A DNA stretch of 44,991 nt from Rhizobiaceae bacterium (GCA_019635695.1 JAHBYZ010000023.1:1-44991), one strand, 5' to 3'. Shown: positions 1 to 8,931, counted from the stretch's first letter. Notes: generated from the letters alone by a model not told the origin. Program-made: numbers and translations.

Positions 1-998
1 TCTCCATCGGCCTGCAGCGCGAGAAGATGCGCGAGGACGTGAAGGCGCGCGCCCACATGAACGCCGAAGAGCGCGTGCTGGAGGCGCTGGTGGGCAAGAC
101 CGCCTCGCCGGCGACGAAGGATTCGTTCCGCAAGAAGCTGCGCGCCAACGAGCTGGACGACAAGGAAATCGAGGTCGAGGTGGCCGACACCGGCACCGGC
201 GGCATGCCAGGCTTCGAGATTCCCGGCATGCCCGGCGCCAATATCGGGGTGATGAACATCTCCGAGATGATGGCCAAGGCGATGGGCCAGAAGAAGACCA
301 AGATGCGCAAGACCACGGTCAAGGACAGCTACGACATGCTGGTCGCCGACGAGAGCGACAAGCTGCTCGACCAGGACGAGGTGGTGCGGCGCGCGCTGGA
401 ATCGGCCGAAAATGACGGCATCGTCTTCATCGACGAGATCGACAAGGTGGCGGCGCGGTCGGACGGCGTGTCGGGCGGCCCGTCGCGCGAGGGCGTGCAG
501 CGCGACCTGCTGCCGCTGGTCGAGGGCACGACGGTCGCGACAAAATACGGGCCGATCAAGACCGATCACATCCTTTTCATCGCGTCCGGCGCGTTCCACG
601 TCGCCAAGCCGTCGGACCTGCTGCCGGAGCTGCAGGGCCGCCTGCCGATCCGCGTCGAGCTGCGCGCGCTGGAGAAGGACGACTTCCGCCGCATCCTCAC
701 CGAGACCGAGGCCAGCCTCATCAAGCAGTACATCGCCTTGATGAAGACGGAAGGCGTCGAGCTCGACTTCACCGACGATGCCATCGACGAACTCGCTGGA
801 ATCGCTGTGGATTTGAACGCCAGCGTGGAGAACATCGGCGCCCGCCGGCTGCAGACCGTGATGGAGCGGGTGCTCGACGACATCTCCTACAACGCCCCCG
901 ACCGCAGTGGCAGCGCGGTCACGGTCGACGCCGATTATGTGAAGAAGAACGTCGCCGAAATCGCGCGGAACACAGATTTGTCGCGATTCATCCTCTAG
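1..998 (+). CDS. hslU: HslU, ATPase subunit of the HslUV protease (5' end outside window)
   Basis: AAA+ unfoldase that feeds substrates to the HslV peptidase in the cytoplasm. The reading frame is open from base 3, so the true start and the Walker A segment lie upstream; about 332 residues of a usual 435 are visible. Seen here: the intermediate I-domain region ending in a long Met/Gly-rich stretch, the Walker B motif GIVFIDEID near base 418, a sensor region around GRLPIRVEL, and the family C-terminus DLSRFIL, whose last residues dock into HslV. hslV normally lies just upstream in Rhizobiales and would be outside the window. The gene is followed by a strong GC hairpin. Identification is secure. 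Confidence 0.97.
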   Translation, partial: SIGLQREKMREDVKARAHMNAEERVLEALVGKTASPATKDSFRKKLRANELDDKEIEVEVADTGTGGMPGFEIPGMPGANIGVMNISEMMAKAMGQKKTKMRKTTVKDSYDMLVADESDKLLDQDEVVRRALESAENDGIVFIDEIDKVAARSDGVSGGPSREGVQRDLLPLVEGTTVATKYGPIKTDHILFIASGAFHVAKPSDLLPELQGRLPIRVELRALEKDDFRRILTETEASLIKQYIALMKTEGVELDFTDDAIDELAGIAVDLNASVENIGARRLQTVMERVLDDISYNAPDRSGSAVTVDADYVKKNVAEIARNTDLSRFIL

Positions 999-1006
999 GC
1001 ACGAGG

Positions 1007-1031
1007 CGCCGCCGGCCACAACCCGGCGGCG
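1007..1031 (+). terminator. GC-rich hairpin after hslU
   Basis: A perfect 9-bp inverted repeat (CGCCGCCGG, 7-nt loop, CCGGCGGCG) begins 8 nt after the hslU stop. There is no clear T-run after it, so it may be a weak terminator or an mRNA 3'-end stabiliser rather than a classical intrinsic terminator. Confidence 0.5.
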
Positions 1032-1105
1032 ATTCGTGGTTGGCGGTGCGCGCATTGCGTGGCAGAAGCTGACCTCACGGAACGCAGGCGGCGGGGTCCC
1101 GTGTC

Positions 1106-2062
1106 TTGAACAGATTTGCGGCGGGTATGATTGCGGGCGTGATGGTGGCGCTGAGCGCGCCGGCTTACGCCCAGACCGTCGTGCCGCCCGGCAACCGCAA
1201 CGCCGAGCAGCCGGCGGTGCCCTCGGGCTCGGCCAACCGCACGCGTGCGGGCAAGTCGAGCTACGACGCCAAATACCGCCGCGTGGTGAACCTGCTGCGC
1301 AGCGACGACGAGCTGCGCGCCAAGATCAAGAGCGTGTCGCGGCAATACGGGCTCGATCCGATCCACATGGTCGGCGCCATCGTCGGCGAACACACCTACA
1401 ATGTCGACGTCTACGACCGCCTGCAGACCTACTACGTCAAGGCGATCTCCTACCTGACCTCGGGCCTGTCGTTCGAGCATGACGGCGAGACGATCGACGA
1501 TTTTGTCCAGCGGCCGCAATTCGCCGGCTGCACCAGCTCCGACAGCTACGATCTGTGGGCCTGCCGCGAGCGCGTGTGGAACACCAAGTTCCGCGGCAAG
1601 AGCGTCGATGGGTCCAGTTTCCCGAACAATCGATTCGGCGCGGTGTTCTTCCAACCCTATTATGCCGGCCAGACCTTCGGCATCGGCCAGCTCAACCCGC
1701 TGACGGCGCTGCAGATGAGCGATGTCGTGCATCGCGTCTCCGGCTTCCCGAAGCTCAACGTCGACGATCCGGCCGAAGTCTACCGCACGATCATGGACCC
1801 CGACCGCACGCTGCCCTACGTCGCGGCGACGCTGAAGACCTCGATCGACGCCTACAGGACCATCGCCGGCTTCGACATCTCGAAGAATCCCGGCGTCACC
1901 GCCACGCTCTACAATCTCGGCGACCCCGAGGCGCGGGCGCGGGCGCTCAAGGCCGAGAACGACAAGCGCCGCGCCAGCGGCCAGCCGGCGCGCCTGCCGC
2001 AGGAAAACTACTACGGCTGGCTGGTGAACGACCGCATCGCCGAGCTGAGCTCGCTGTTCTAG
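1106..2062 (+). CDS. DUF1402 family secreted protein
   Basis: A 318-residue exported protein of the DUF1402 family, common in Rhizobiales next to hslUV. Residues 1-22 form a signal peptide ending SAPAYA before Q. The mature part carries GLDPIHMVGAIVGEH and a later GQTFGIGQLNP segment; this arrangement resembles the lysozyme/lytic-transglycosylase fold (a Glu in a helix followed by a GxGQ-type motif), so a periplasmic cell-wall role is plausible but unproven. The start is TTG; the first in-frame ATG (1127) would cut into the signal peptide. The stop overlaps by 4 nt the stop of the convergent XRE gene (2059-2062). Confidence 0.85.
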   Translation: MNRFAAGMIAGVMVALSAPAYAQTVVPPGNRNAEQPAVPSGSANRTRAGKSSYDAKYRRVVNLLRSDDELRAKIKSVSRQYGLDPIHMVGAIVGEHTYNVDVYDRLQTYYVKAISYLTSGLSFEHDGETIDDFVQRPQFAGCTSSDSYDLWACRERVWNTKFRGKSVDGSSFPNNRFGAVFFQPYYAGQTFGIGQLNPLTALQMSDVVHRVSGFPKLNVDDPAEVYRTIMDPDRTLPYVAATLKTSIDAYRTIAGFDISKNPGVTATLYNLGDPEARARALKAENDKRRASGQPARLPQENYYGWLVNDRIAELSSLF

Positions 2063-2442
2063 GGCTTTGCCTGCTTCGGGCGGCGAGCCGCAATCTCGCC
2101 GAGCAGCGCCGATACGGCATCCAGCTCCTGCTCCGAAAGCTCGCCGATCCGGGCGGCCAGCATATTCGCCAGCCTCGTCGCCCTCGGCGACAGGCCCGAC
2201 GTGTCGACCACAACGCGGGGATCGGAAATACCGGCGAGCCGGCCGATCTCGTCGGCCTCGTCCCAGATGACGTTGAAATAGCCGATGATCTTCTGGACCA
2301 TCGCCCAGCTCGGACGGCCGCGCCGGCCGTGCTCGAAGGCCGACAGATAGGCGGGGCTGACGCCGAGCGCGGCGGCCATGTCGCGCTGGGTGACGCCGCG
2401 CCTGCGGCGCAGTTCACGCATACGGGCGCCCAGAGGGGTCAT
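2059..2442 (-). CDS. XRE-family helix-turn-helix regulator
   Basis: A 127-residue DNA-binding protein. An N-terminal Cro/C1-type HTH spans about residues 5-60 (RMRELRRRRGVTQRDMAAAL, then VSPAYLSAFEHGRRGRPSW). A C-terminal part rich in Leu/Ala/Glu (SGLSPRATRLANMLAARIGE) may mediate dimerisation. The reading frame is open further upstream, but that part overlaps the Smr gene; the ATG at 2442 begins exactly where homology to HTH_3 proteins starts and lies 10 nt past the Smr stop, so the two are probably co-transcribed. The target is unknown. Its small size and chromosomal setting suggest a housekeeping regulator, not a phage repressor. Confidence 0.85.
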   Translation of the reverse strand: MTPLGARMRELRRRRGVTQRDMAAALGVSPAYLSAFEHGRRGRPSWAMVQKIIGYFNVIWDEADEIGRLAGISDPRVVVDTSGLSPRATRLANMLAARIGELSEQELDAVSALLGEIAARRPKQAKP

Positions 2443-2452
2443 CGGGGTGCCG

Positions 2453-3028
2453 TCATTTGCGCAGTCGCACGTAGAGCGCGCCGTCACCGCCATGGTGATG
2501 CGCCGCCGTCGCCCACGCCGAAACCAGCCCGCGGAACGGCGCGGTGGCGAACCAGCCGGGAACGGCCCGGCGCAGCACGCCGTCGCCGGCCTTGAGGCGG
2601 CCCTTGCCGGTGATGACCAGCACGTGGCGCTGGCCGGACGCATGGCTCCGGTGCAGGAAGGCCAGCAGCGTGCCGTGTGCGTCGGCCTGGGTCATGCCGT
2701 GGAGGTCGATGCGAGCATCGATGGCCAGTTTTTCCCGCGCGATCTTGCGGTGTGTCGGATCGTCGAGCTCCAGATCGCGGCGCGGCCTGGAAACCGGGGG
2801 CACGTAAGGTGGCAGGAACGGCTTGAACGGTTCCTGGTCCTGGGACTTCGGGGGTCTGGCCCTCTGCGGCGCACCGGTGCCGGCCGACACCGCCGGGGCG
2901 GAAACGGCAGGTTCCTGAGGTTCGGGGTTGTCCGGGATCGAGACGCCCGGCAGCGGCTTCACCGTCCGGGCAATGCGGTGCCAGAGGATCTTGTCCTCGT
3001 CGGTCAGGTCGCGGGCGCGGTGTTTCAC
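2453..3028 (-). CDS. Smr-domain protein
   Basis: A 191-residue protein with a C-terminal Smr (small MutS-related) domain. A disordered, Pro-rich region occupies roughly residues 25-85. The Smr domain follows, with the hallmark DLHG at 108-111 and TGKG at 140-143, the usual nuclease/nucleic-acid-binding signatures. Start chosen as GTG at 3028, which overlaps the mltA stop as GTGA; this gives tight translational coupling downstream of mltA. Stand-alone Smr proteins are linked to RNA or DNA cleavage, for example ribosome-collision rescue in E. coli SmrB; the substrate here is unknown. A parS-like palindrome overlaps the start codon. Confidence 0.9.
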   Translation of the reverse strand: MKHRARDLTDEDKILWHRIARTVKPLPGVSIPDNPEPQEPAVSAPAVSAGTGAPQRARPPKSQDQEPFKPFLPPYVPPVSRPRRDLELDDPTHRKIAREKLAIDARIDLHGMTQADAHGTLLAFLHRSHASGQRHVLVITGKGRLKAGDGVLRRAVPGWFATAPFRGLVSAWATAAHHHGGDGALYVRLRK

Positions 3029-3035
3029 GTGAATC
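3022..3035. other. parS-like site A (one mismatch)
   Basis: GTTTCACGTGAATC, 13 of 14 bases of the parS palindrome GTTTCACGTGAAAC, with T at 3021 matching the 16-bp consensus. It covers the mltA stop and smr start codons, about 7 kb left of the predicted origin. Same family as the perfect sites near mnmG and in rsmG. Confidence 0.65.
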
Positions 3036-4128
3036 GCTCCGCGATCGACGCGGGGACCAGCATGAAAAAACGGGCCGGGTGCTTTGTCACGCCGGCGATA
3101 TCGCCCGCGGCATCGCCCGAACCGGCGAAGAGGTCGCCACGTGCCGGGCCGACGATGGCCGAGCCAGTGTCCTGCGCGATCATCAGGCGGCGGAAGCCGC
3201 CGCCGCCGAGGGCGCGCAGCGTCGGCGCGTCGATGAAGAAGGGCGTGCCGAACGTATGCAGCAGCCGATCGACGGCCATCGAGCGGCCGGGCGTTAGCGG
3301 AACCTTGGCGGCGGCGACGGGACCGAGGGCCGGGTCGTCCACCGCGGCGTCGCGGAAGAAGATGAAGGAGCGGTTGCGCCACAAGATTTCGTCGACGCGA
3401 CCGGGATGCGCCGCAAGCCAGGCGCGGATCGACTGCATGGTGACGGCCTCCGGCGCGATCTCGCCGAGCTCGATCAGGATGCGGCCGGGGCCGGTGAAAG
3501 GGTGGCCGGTCTTGGCGGCATAGGTGACGCGGCGCTCGGTCCCGCCGGCGAGCTTGAGCCGCGCTGCGCCCTGGACGTGAACGAAGAACAGGTCGACCTT
3601 GTCGGCCAGCCAGGCGATTTCGAGCCCTTGGCCGTCGAGTGCCCCGCGTTCGATCTCGCCACGGTCAAAATAGGGTGCGACTCCCGAGGAGGTTTGGCGG
3701 CCGAACGCGAAATAGGGGTCGAGCCCGGCCGGGCGGTTCGAATCGTCCACATCGACCAGATCGTGCGGCCGCGCCAATAGCGGGTAGCGGAAACGGGCGG
3801 TTCGGATGGGCGAAGCCTCGACCACCGGCTCATAGAAGCCGGTGACAAAGCCCTGCGGCGAAGCGACGGGATTCACGTGAAACGGGAGAAAGTATCGCTC
3901 GAAGAAATCGCGGGCGACGTGGCGATCCGGGTCTTCGAGTTCCCGTGCCGCGGCAAAGGCCTTGGCAAACGCGTCCGACGCGACACCCAGCGCACCGGTG
4001 CGATAGGGTTTTTCGAGGAAGCGGAAGGCCGAGCGGCGGAAAGCGGCGAAGGCGGCGGCGTGATCGTCGTCCGCCCAGCCGGGCAGGTCGGCGAAGGAAA
4101 CCGCCGCGATGTGCGCCGCAGGTGCCAC
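3025..4128 (-). CDS. mltA: MltA-type murein transglycosylase with 3D domain
   Basis: A 367-residue lytic transglycosylase of the MltA family, which cleaves peptidoglycan glycan strands to 1,6-anhydromuropeptides in the periplasm. The MltA barrel region includes GFYEPVVEAS and FFVHVQGAARLKL. The C-terminal 3D domain has RLMIAQDTGSAIVGPARGD, with its aspartates. Start is GTG at 4128, 21 nt after the Tim44-like stop. Oddly, no signal peptide or lipobox is visible: the protein begins MAPAAHIAAVSFADLPGW and goes straight into the domain, although the enzyme should act outside the cytoplasm. The gene carries an internal parS-like site at 3870 and another at its stop. Confidence 0.92.
   Translation of the reverse strand: MAPAAHIAAVSFADLPGWADDDHAAAFAAFRRSAFRFLEKPYRTGALGVASDAFAKAFAAARELEDPDRHVARDFFERYFLPFHVNPVASPQGFVTGFYEPVVEASPIRTARFRYPLLARPHDLVDVDDSNRPAGLDPYFAFGRQTSSGVAPYFDRGEIERGALDGQGLEIAWLADKVDLFFVHVQGAARLKLAGGTERRVTYAAKTGHPFTGPGRILIELGEIAPEAVTMQSIRAWLAAHPGRVDEILWRNRSFIFFRDAAVDDPALGPVAAAKVPLTPGRSMAVDRLLHTFGTPFFIDAPTLRALGGGGFRRLMIAQDTGSAIVGPARGDLFAGSGDAAGDIAGVTKHPARFFMLVPASIAERFT
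3870..3883. other. parS-like site B (one mismatch), inside mltA
   Basis: GATTCACGTGAAAC, 13 of 14 bases of the parS palindrome, within the mltA coding sequence 835-848 bp from site A. The same variant sequence occurs at the mnmE stop codon. Confidence 0.65.
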
Positions 4129-4149
4129 AGGCCGGGCCCCGCAGCGCGG

Positions 4150-4854
4150 TCAGTCTTCGGCTTCGGTGGCGACCAGCTTCCAGTTCGGGTCCTTGGAGCG
4201 GGTGTCGCGGGCGAAGGTCCACACGTCCTTCACCTCGGCCACAGTCTCGGGATCGCCGTCTATGACGGCGCCGGACTTGTCGAGGGTCGCCGAGATCAGC
4301 TCGGAGACAATGCGCAGCGTGACGTGGGCTTCGCTGCCCTTCATCTCGGCGTTGACGATTTCGGCCTTGTCGATGCCGACGAAGGAGGACTGAATCTTCT
4401 CCGAACGCTGTTCGCGCTCGGCGATCGCCGCGACGAAGCCGTCATAGACTTCGCGCGACAGAAGGTTCTTGAGCGTGCGACGGTCGCCGTCGGCATAGGC
4501 CATGACGATCATCTCGTAGGCCATCTTGGCGCCGTCGACGAAACCCTTCGGCTCGAAGGAGGAATCGGCGTCGCGAATCGCGCGCATGCCGGTGTTGAGC
4601 GGCGTGCCCGCGGGCGCGGCCGCGTCGATATCGGCGTAGGGCGAAGGCTGCTCCTCGCCACCCTTGCGGCGTGGCAGCGACACGACCTTGTCGTTGCCGG
4701 CGGGGGCCTCCTCCTTGCGGGTGCGGCCGGCCGTGTAGGGATCGAAGGGCTGGCGCTCGTTGCCGGTGCGCCGGCCGAGCACGTTGCGCAGCTGGAAGAA
4801 GATCACCACCGCGGCGACCAGGAAGAAGATTGTGCCGAAATCGAAGAATTCCAT
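4150..4854 (-). CDS. Tim44-like inner-membrane protein
   Basis: A 234-residue protein with one N-terminal membrane segment (about residues 6-21, FGTIFFLVAAVVIFFQL), a basic polar linker to about residue 75, and a C-terminal Tim44-like domain (about 85-234, including AYEMIVMAYADGDRRTLKNL and VKDVWTFARDT). Family knowledge: the bacterial relative of mitochondrial Tim44, called TimA in Caulobacter, is membrane-attached; its role is not settled. Start chosen at ATG 4854 because the membrane segment follows at once; the longer open frame adds a sequence with no domain. A perfect 16-bp tandem duplication sits directly before the start codon. Divergent from fxsA; mltA and smr follow on the same strand. 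Confidence 0.9.
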   Translation of the reverse strand: MEFFDFGTIFFLVAAVVIFFQLRNVLGRRTGNERQPFDPYTAGRTRKEEAPAGNDKVVSLPRRKGGEEQPSPYADIDAAAPAGTPLNTGMRAIRDADSSFEPKGFVDGAKMAYEMIVMAYADGDRRTLKNLLSREVYDGFVAAIAEREQRSEKIQSSFVGIDKAEIVNAEMKGSEAHVTLRIVSELISATLDKSGAVIDGDPETVAEVKDVWTFARDTRSKDPNWKLVATEAED

Positions 4855-4886
4855 CGTGTCCGCCAGTTGCCGTGTCCGCCAGTTGC
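4855..4886. repeat. Perfect 16-bp tandem duplication before the Tim44-like start codon
   Basis: CGTGTCCGCCAGTTGC occurs twice head-to-tail at 4855-4870 and 4871-4886, ending at the base next to the start codon of the leftward gene. Read on the minus strand each unit contains GGCGGA, a plausible Shine-Dalgarno, so the duplication doubles the ribosome-binding region. Confidence 0.9.
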
Positions 4887-5044
4887 CGCTGGGCGACGCC
4901 GCGTGCCCGCTCGCCTCGGGTGCTTCCTGACCCGGCTGATCGTTTCCATATAGAACGGCCCGGCCCATCATTCAAATACGACCGTAGAATCCTTATCTGC
5001 AATCCAGGCCGACCGGATCCGCCGATCTGACCGCATGAAAGGAA

Positions 5045-5497
5045 ATGCTCTTGCCCGCCCTGATCGCCCTGTCGCTGCTGGCGCTGCCGATCGTCGAGAT
5101 CGCCATGTTCATCGTGGTGGGGTCCTATATCGGCGTGCTGCCGACGATCGGTCTCATCCTGGCTTCCTCCATCGCCGGGGTGATGCTGCTGCGCCTGCAG
5201 GGGCTCGGCAACCTGGCACGACTGCGTTCGGCCATGGAACGCGGCGACACGCCGACGGGCGAAGTGGCCGACGGCGCGATGATCCTGCTCGCCGGCCTGC
5301 TGCTCATCACGCCGGGCTTCATCACCGGCGCGCTCGGCCTGCTGCTGTTCATCCCGCAGGTCAGGAAAATGTTCTGGAAGCTGGCCGGTTTCAGGCTGGC
5401 CGTGGTGGCGACGCGGCGCGGCGGCCCGAATGTGGTCGATCTCGACCGCAACGAATACTACAGGGAAACGCGCCGGCAGATCGATCACGACGATTAG
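5045..5497 (+). CDS. fxsA: FxsA family membrane protein
   Basis: A 150-residue integral membrane protein of the FxsA family. Hydrophobic segments lie at about residues 2-25 (ALIALSLLALPIVEIAMFIV), 28-50 and 77-105, with the family signature PGFITGALGLLLFIP and a basic, soluble C-terminal tail. In E. coli excess FxsA relieves exclusion of phage T7 by the F plasmid; the normal role is unclear. The ATG at 5045 follows a good AAAGGAA ribosome-binding site. It lies between the divergent Tim44-like gene and secB, the same block that flanks the origin in other alphaproteobacteria. Confidence 0.92.
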   Translation: MLLPALIALSLLALPIVEIAMFIVVGSYIGVLPTIGLILASSIAGVMLLRLQGLGNLARLRSAMERGDTPTGEVADGAMILLAGLLLITPGFITGALGLLLFIPQVRKMFWKLAGFRLAVVATRRGGPNVVDLDRNEYYRETRRQIDHDD

Positions 5498-5627
5498 CCA
5501 GGGCGCAAGCGCGGACCATGCTCGCCTTGCCTCGCGAGCGGCCCTCATGTAAGGCCAAGCCCGATTTCAACCGGGCCGCGCGACTTTCACCGGTCCTTCC
5601 AAGCCCGCAGACAAGGATTTCAGGCCG

Positions 5628-6122
5628 ATGGCCAAGGAACCAGTGACCCCGACGCCCAACGCCCCCAGCGCCAACGGCAAGGGGCCGACCCTCAACATCC
5701 TCGCACAGTATGTGAAGGACTTCTCGTTCGAGAACCCCGGCGCGCCGGCTTCCCTGCGCGGCCGCGACAAGGCGCCCGGCATCAACATCAATGTCAACTG
5801 CAACGCCAATCCGGTCGCGGACAAGGAATACGACGTCACGCTGACGCTGTCGGCCAAGGCGAGCTACGACAAGGAAGTGCTGTTCAACGTGGAGCTGGTC
5901 TATGGCGGCGTGTTCCGCGTCGACGGCTTCCCGCAGGAGCACATGCTGCCGATCCTGTTCATCGAATGCCCGCGGCTGCTGTTCCCCTTCGCCCGCCAGA
6001 TCATCGCCGAGGCAACCCGCAATGGCGGCTTCCCGCCGCTGCTGATCGACCCGATCGACTTCGCCAGCATGTTCCAGCAACGCATGGCCGAAGAACAGAG
6101 CAAGAGCGCGATCAAGTCCTGA
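5628..6122 (+). CDS. secB: Protein-export chaperone SecB
   Basis: A 164-residue cytoplasmic chaperone that keeps precursor proteins unfolded and delivers them to SecA. The SecB fold is evident from about residue 20: [19 protein letters not shown], then [13 protein letters not shown] and the conserved [20 protein letters not shown]. The N-terminal 18 residues are a variable Pro/Asn-rich tail and the C-terminus is short and charged, both normal for alphaproteobacteria. It follows fxsA after 130 bp with no recognisable gene in the gap and is convergent with dnaQ (23-bp gap). Confidence 0.97.
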   Translation: MAKEPVTPTPNAPSANGKGPTLNILAQYVKDFSFENPGAPASLRGRDKAPGININVNCNANPVADKEYDVTLTLSAKASYDKEVLFNVELVYGGVFRVDGFPQEHMLPILFIECPRLLFPFARQIIAEATRNGGFPPLLIDPIDFASMFQQRMAEEQSKSAIKS

Positions 6123-6145
6123 CGGGCGTTTTGTCCGATTAAGGT

Positions 6146-6856
6146 TCAGGAGGCCGCGGCGTCCGCGCCGCGGTTCCACAGGGCGGAGCCGCCGAGCTTC
6201 TTACGAAGCTTCTCGTGGGCCGCCCGCTCCGCCTCGCTGATTCGAGGCGCCAGAGGTGCCGGACGCGGCAGCGCGATCTCCACGGTGGCACTCAAGGTCG
6301 CGGCGACAGCGCGGCCGGCCGGACCGTCGAGCACCAGAGCGGCCTGCTTGCCGCCGATCATCTCGATATAGACTTCCGCGAGCAGTTCGGAATCGAGCAA
6401 CGCCCCGTGCTTGGTGCGGTGGCTGTTGTCGATGCGGTAGCGCTTGCACAGCGCATCCAGCGAGTTCGGACCCATGGGATGCTTGCGCCGGGCAATGGCC
6501 AGCGTGTCGACGATGCGCGCCACCTCGACCAGCGGATGGCCCACCCGCTCGAACTCGGCATTGATGAAACCGAGGTCGAACATGGCGTTGTGGGCGACCA
6601 GCATGGCGCCGTCGATGAACTCCAGGAAGCGGCCGGCGACGTCCGGGAATATCGGCTTGCCGGCGAGCTGCGCATCGGAGATGCCGTGGATCGCCAGCGC
6701 CTCGGGGTGAACTGGCCTGCCCTGCGGATTGATGTATTCGTGGAAGGTGCGGCCGGTCGGGAAGCGGTTCACCAGTTCGATGGCGCCGAGCTCGATGATG
6801 CGGTCGGCGCGGTTGTCCAGCCCGGTCGTCTCGGTGTCGAAGATGATCTCGCGCAT
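6146..6856 (-). CDS. dnaQ: DNA polymerase III epsilon subunit (proofreading exonuclease)
   Basis: A 236-residue 3'-5' exonuclease of the DEDDh class, the proofreading subunit of the replicative polymerase core. Catalytic residues are visible: D7 and E9 in FDTETTGLD, D94 in AHNAMFDLGF, and H150 with D155 in HGALLDSE. The C-terminal region (about 180-236) is the low-complexity linker and polymerase-binding tail. It lies 16 bp downstream of coaE on the same strand, the order coaE-dnaQ found next to the origin in Caulobacter. Length and motifs are complete. Confidence 0.97.
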   Translation of the reverse strand: MREIIFDTETTGLDNRADRIIELGAIELVNRFPTGRTFHEYINPQGRPVHPEALAIHGISDAQLAGKPIFPDVAGRFLEFIDGAMLVAHNAMFDLGFINAEFERVGHPLVEVARIVDTLAIARRKHPMGPNSLDALCKRYRIDNSHRTKHGALLDSELLAEVYIEMIGGKQAALVLDGPAGRAVAATLSATVEIALPRPAPLAPRISEAERAAHEKLRKKLGGSALWNRGADAAAS

Positions 6857-6872
6857 GGCGCCCCGCTGCGGT

Positions 6873-7466
6873 TCAGCCGAGATCGCGATGGGTCAGCTGG
6901 CTGATGATGCGCTTCACGTCCCTGCGTGCCGCCTCGAGGCCAAAACTGGTGTCGATGATGAAATCGGCGTTCCGCCTCTTGTCGCGGTCGGCCACCTGAT
7001 TCGCAAGGATTGCGGCAAACTTCTCCTCCGTCATCCCCGGCCGCGCCATCACGCGCTGGCGCTGCACCTCGGGCGAGGCCGTGACGACGAGGATGGAATC
7101 GACGCGGTTCATGCCGCTGGTCTCGAACAGCAGCGGTATGTCGAGCACGACCAGCGCCGTGCCGAGCTTGCGGTGCTTCTCGATGAAGGCGTCGGCGTCG
7201 GCGCGCACCAGCGGGTGCACGATCTCGCCGAGCCGGCGCAGCGCGTCCTGGTTGTCGAGCACGCGCGCGCCAAGACGCCTGCGGTCGACCGTGCCGTTGA
7301 CGACGACGCCGGGAAAGGCGGCCTCGACCTTTGGCGCGGCAATGCCCGAATAGAGGCGATGCACCGTCTCGTCGGAATCGTGGACGGGCACGCCTTCCTC
7401 GGCGAACAGGTTCGCCGTTGTCGACTTGCCCATGCCGATCGAGCCGGTGAGCCCGAGCTTTATCAA
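6873..7466 (-). CDS. coaE: Dephospho-CoA kinase
   Basis: A 197-residue P-loop kinase for the last step of coenzyme A synthesis, phosphorylating the 3'-OH of dephospho-CoA. Walker A is GSIGMGKS at residues 8-15, right after the usual MIKLGLT start; [12 protein letters not shown] is the substrate-binding segment and IPLLFETSG follows. Start is the TTG at 7466, overlapping the aroE stop as TTGA; the frame is open upstream but no other start gives the family N-terminus. It is translationally coupled to aroE and followed by dnaQ. Confidence 0.95.
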   Translation of the reverse strand: MIKLGLTGSIGMGKSTTANLFAEEGVPVHDSDETVHRLYSGIAAPKVEAAFPGVVVNGTVDRRRLGARVLDNQDALRRLGEIVHPLVRADADAFIEKHRKLGTALVVLDIPLLFETSGMNRVDSILVVTASPEVQRQRVMARPGMTEEKFAAILANQVADRDKRRNADFIIDTSFGLEAARRDVKRIISQLTHRDLG

Positions 7467-8299
7467 TGGCCTCCTCCGAGGTCTGCGACCACGAGGTCGC
7501 GCAACTCCCGCGTCACCTGCGGCCGCGTGCCGAACCAGCGCTCGAAGCCCGGTACCGCCTGATGCAGCAGCATGCCGAGCCCGTCGGCGGTGCGCAGGCC
7601 CCGCCGCGATGCCTGCGCCAGCAGCGGCGTCTCCAGCGGTACATATACAATGTCGGTGACCAAAGCGGAATCGGGCAGCAACGCCATATCCAGCCCGGCT
7701 CCAGCTTCGCCGTCCATGCCGAGCGAGGTGGTGTTGACCAGCAGATCGGTGGACGGGAGCAGATCGTCGAGGCGGTCCCAACCGTGAGCCTCGGCGCCCG
7801 TGAAACCGGCGGCAAGGGCCTCGGCGCGGGCGGCGGTGCGGTTGACGATTGCGATGCGGCCGATACCGGACTCCGCGAGAGCGTGGACGACGGCACGGGC
7901 AGCGCCGCCCGCGCCGAGCACCGTTGCCATGCCGGCGCTACGCCAACCGGGCAGCCGCTCGTCGAGATTGGCGGAAAAACCGTAGGCGTCGGTGTTGCCG
8001 CCGACGAGTTCGCCGTTTTCGAACCAGAGCGTGTTGACTGCGCCGATCGCCTGCGCCGCGCCGTCGCGGCGGGAAACCAGCGCGAAGGCCGCTTCCTTGT
8101 TGGGGATGGTGACGTTGCCGCCGGCGAAGCCGCGCGCTGCGAGCGACGCGGCGAAGGCCGGAAACTCGGCCGGCGGCACGTCAATCTTCTCGTAGCTGCC
8201 GGCGATGCCGTGAGTCTCAAGCCAATGGCCATGGATCAGCGGCGAGCGCGAATGCGCCACCGGATGCCCGCAGACGAAAGCGCGCAGCGTGTCAGCCAT
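7463..8299 (-). CDS. aroE: Shikimate dehydrogenase
   Basis: A 278-residue NADP-dependent oxidoreductase that reduces 3-dehydroshikimate to shikimate in aromatic amino acid synthesis. The substrate motif SRSPLIHG is at residues 17-24, the catalytic lysine is K68 in NVTIPNKEA, and the Rossmann dinucleotide motif is GAGGAARA at about 131. A further signature, NTTSLGMDG, appears in the C-terminal half. The ATG at 8299 lies inside the last codons of maf (8-nt overlap), so the start is well supported by the family N-terminus. Part of the leftward operon ppsR-maf-aroE-coaE-dnaQ. Confidence 0.96.
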   Translation of the reverse strand: MADTLRAFVCGHPVAHSRSPLIHGHWLETHGIAGSYEKIDVPPAEFPAFAASLAARGFAGGNVTIPNKEAAFALVSRRDGAAQAIGAVNTLWFENGELVGGNTDAYGFSANLDERLPGWRSAGMATVLGAGGAARAVVHALAESGIGRIAIVNRTAARAEALAAGFTGAEAHGWDRLDDLLPSTDLLVNTTSLGMDGEAGAGLDMALLPDSALVTDIVYVPLETPLLAQASRRGLRTADGLGMLLHQAVPGFERWFGTRPQVTRELRDLVVADLGGGH

Positions 8300-8891
8300 C
8301 GATCGCACCAAGCTCGCGCAGCCTATTAAGGAGCGGCAGCAGCGGCATGCCGACGATGGTGAAGTGGTCGCCTTCAATGCGCTCGAACAACTGGATGCCC
8401 TCGCCCTCGATCTGGTAGGCGCCCACGCTGGTCAGCGCCTTGTCGCCGACGCGCGACAAATGGCGGCCGATGAATTCCGGCAAAAGGACGCGCATGGTGA
8501 GGCGCGCGGTTGCCACATGGCTCCACAAGGTCTCGCCGTCGCGGGCCAGCACAACGGCCGAATGCAGTTCGTGCGTGCGGCCCGAGAGCGCCAGCAGATG
8601 GCGTCGCGCATCCTCCATGTCCTTGGGCTTGTGGAAGACACGGTCGCCCAGCGCCATGGTCTGGTCGCTGGCGATGACGACTCGACCGGGCATGCGCCCG
8701 CTGACGTCCTCGCCCTTGGCAACGGCGAGGATCTCGGCGAGTTCGGTCGGCGTCGCGCCGGAACCTTCGACCGTCTTTTCCACGGCGCGCTCGTCGATCT
8801 GCGGCCGCACCACCTCGACCGGCACGCCGGCATCCTCGAGCAGCTTGCGGCGATAGGGGCTCCCGGAGCCCAGGATCAGCGTGCCGGCCAT
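8292..8891 (-). CDS. maf: Maf-like nucleotide pyrophosphatase
   Basis: A 199-residue Maf/HAM1-like protein. The family hydrolyses non-canonical or canonical nucleoside triphosphates and is linked to septum control. The N-terminal signature is [14 protein letters not shown] at about residues 5-18; [10 protein letters not shown] carries the catalytic aspartate and GAYQIEGEG lies near the end. Start chosen at ATG 8891, preceded by GGGAGAG on the minus strand; a longer open frame reaches into ppsR but has no family sequence. It sits between the PPDK regulator (40-bp gap) and aroE. Confidence 0.93.
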   Translation of the reverse strand: MAGTLILGSGSPYRRKLLEDAGVPVEVVRPQIDERAVEKTVEGSGATPTELAEILAVAKGEDVSGRMPGRVVIASDQTMALGDRVFHKPKDMEDARRHLLALSGRTHELHSAVVLARDGETLWSHVATARLTMRVLLPEFIGRHLSRVGDKALTSVGAYQIEGEGIQLFERIEGDHFTIVGMPLLPLLNRLRELGAIDG

Positions 8892-8931
8892 GATCTCTCC
8901 CAGCGCGGGGTCTCCGACTTCGGGGCGCGGG

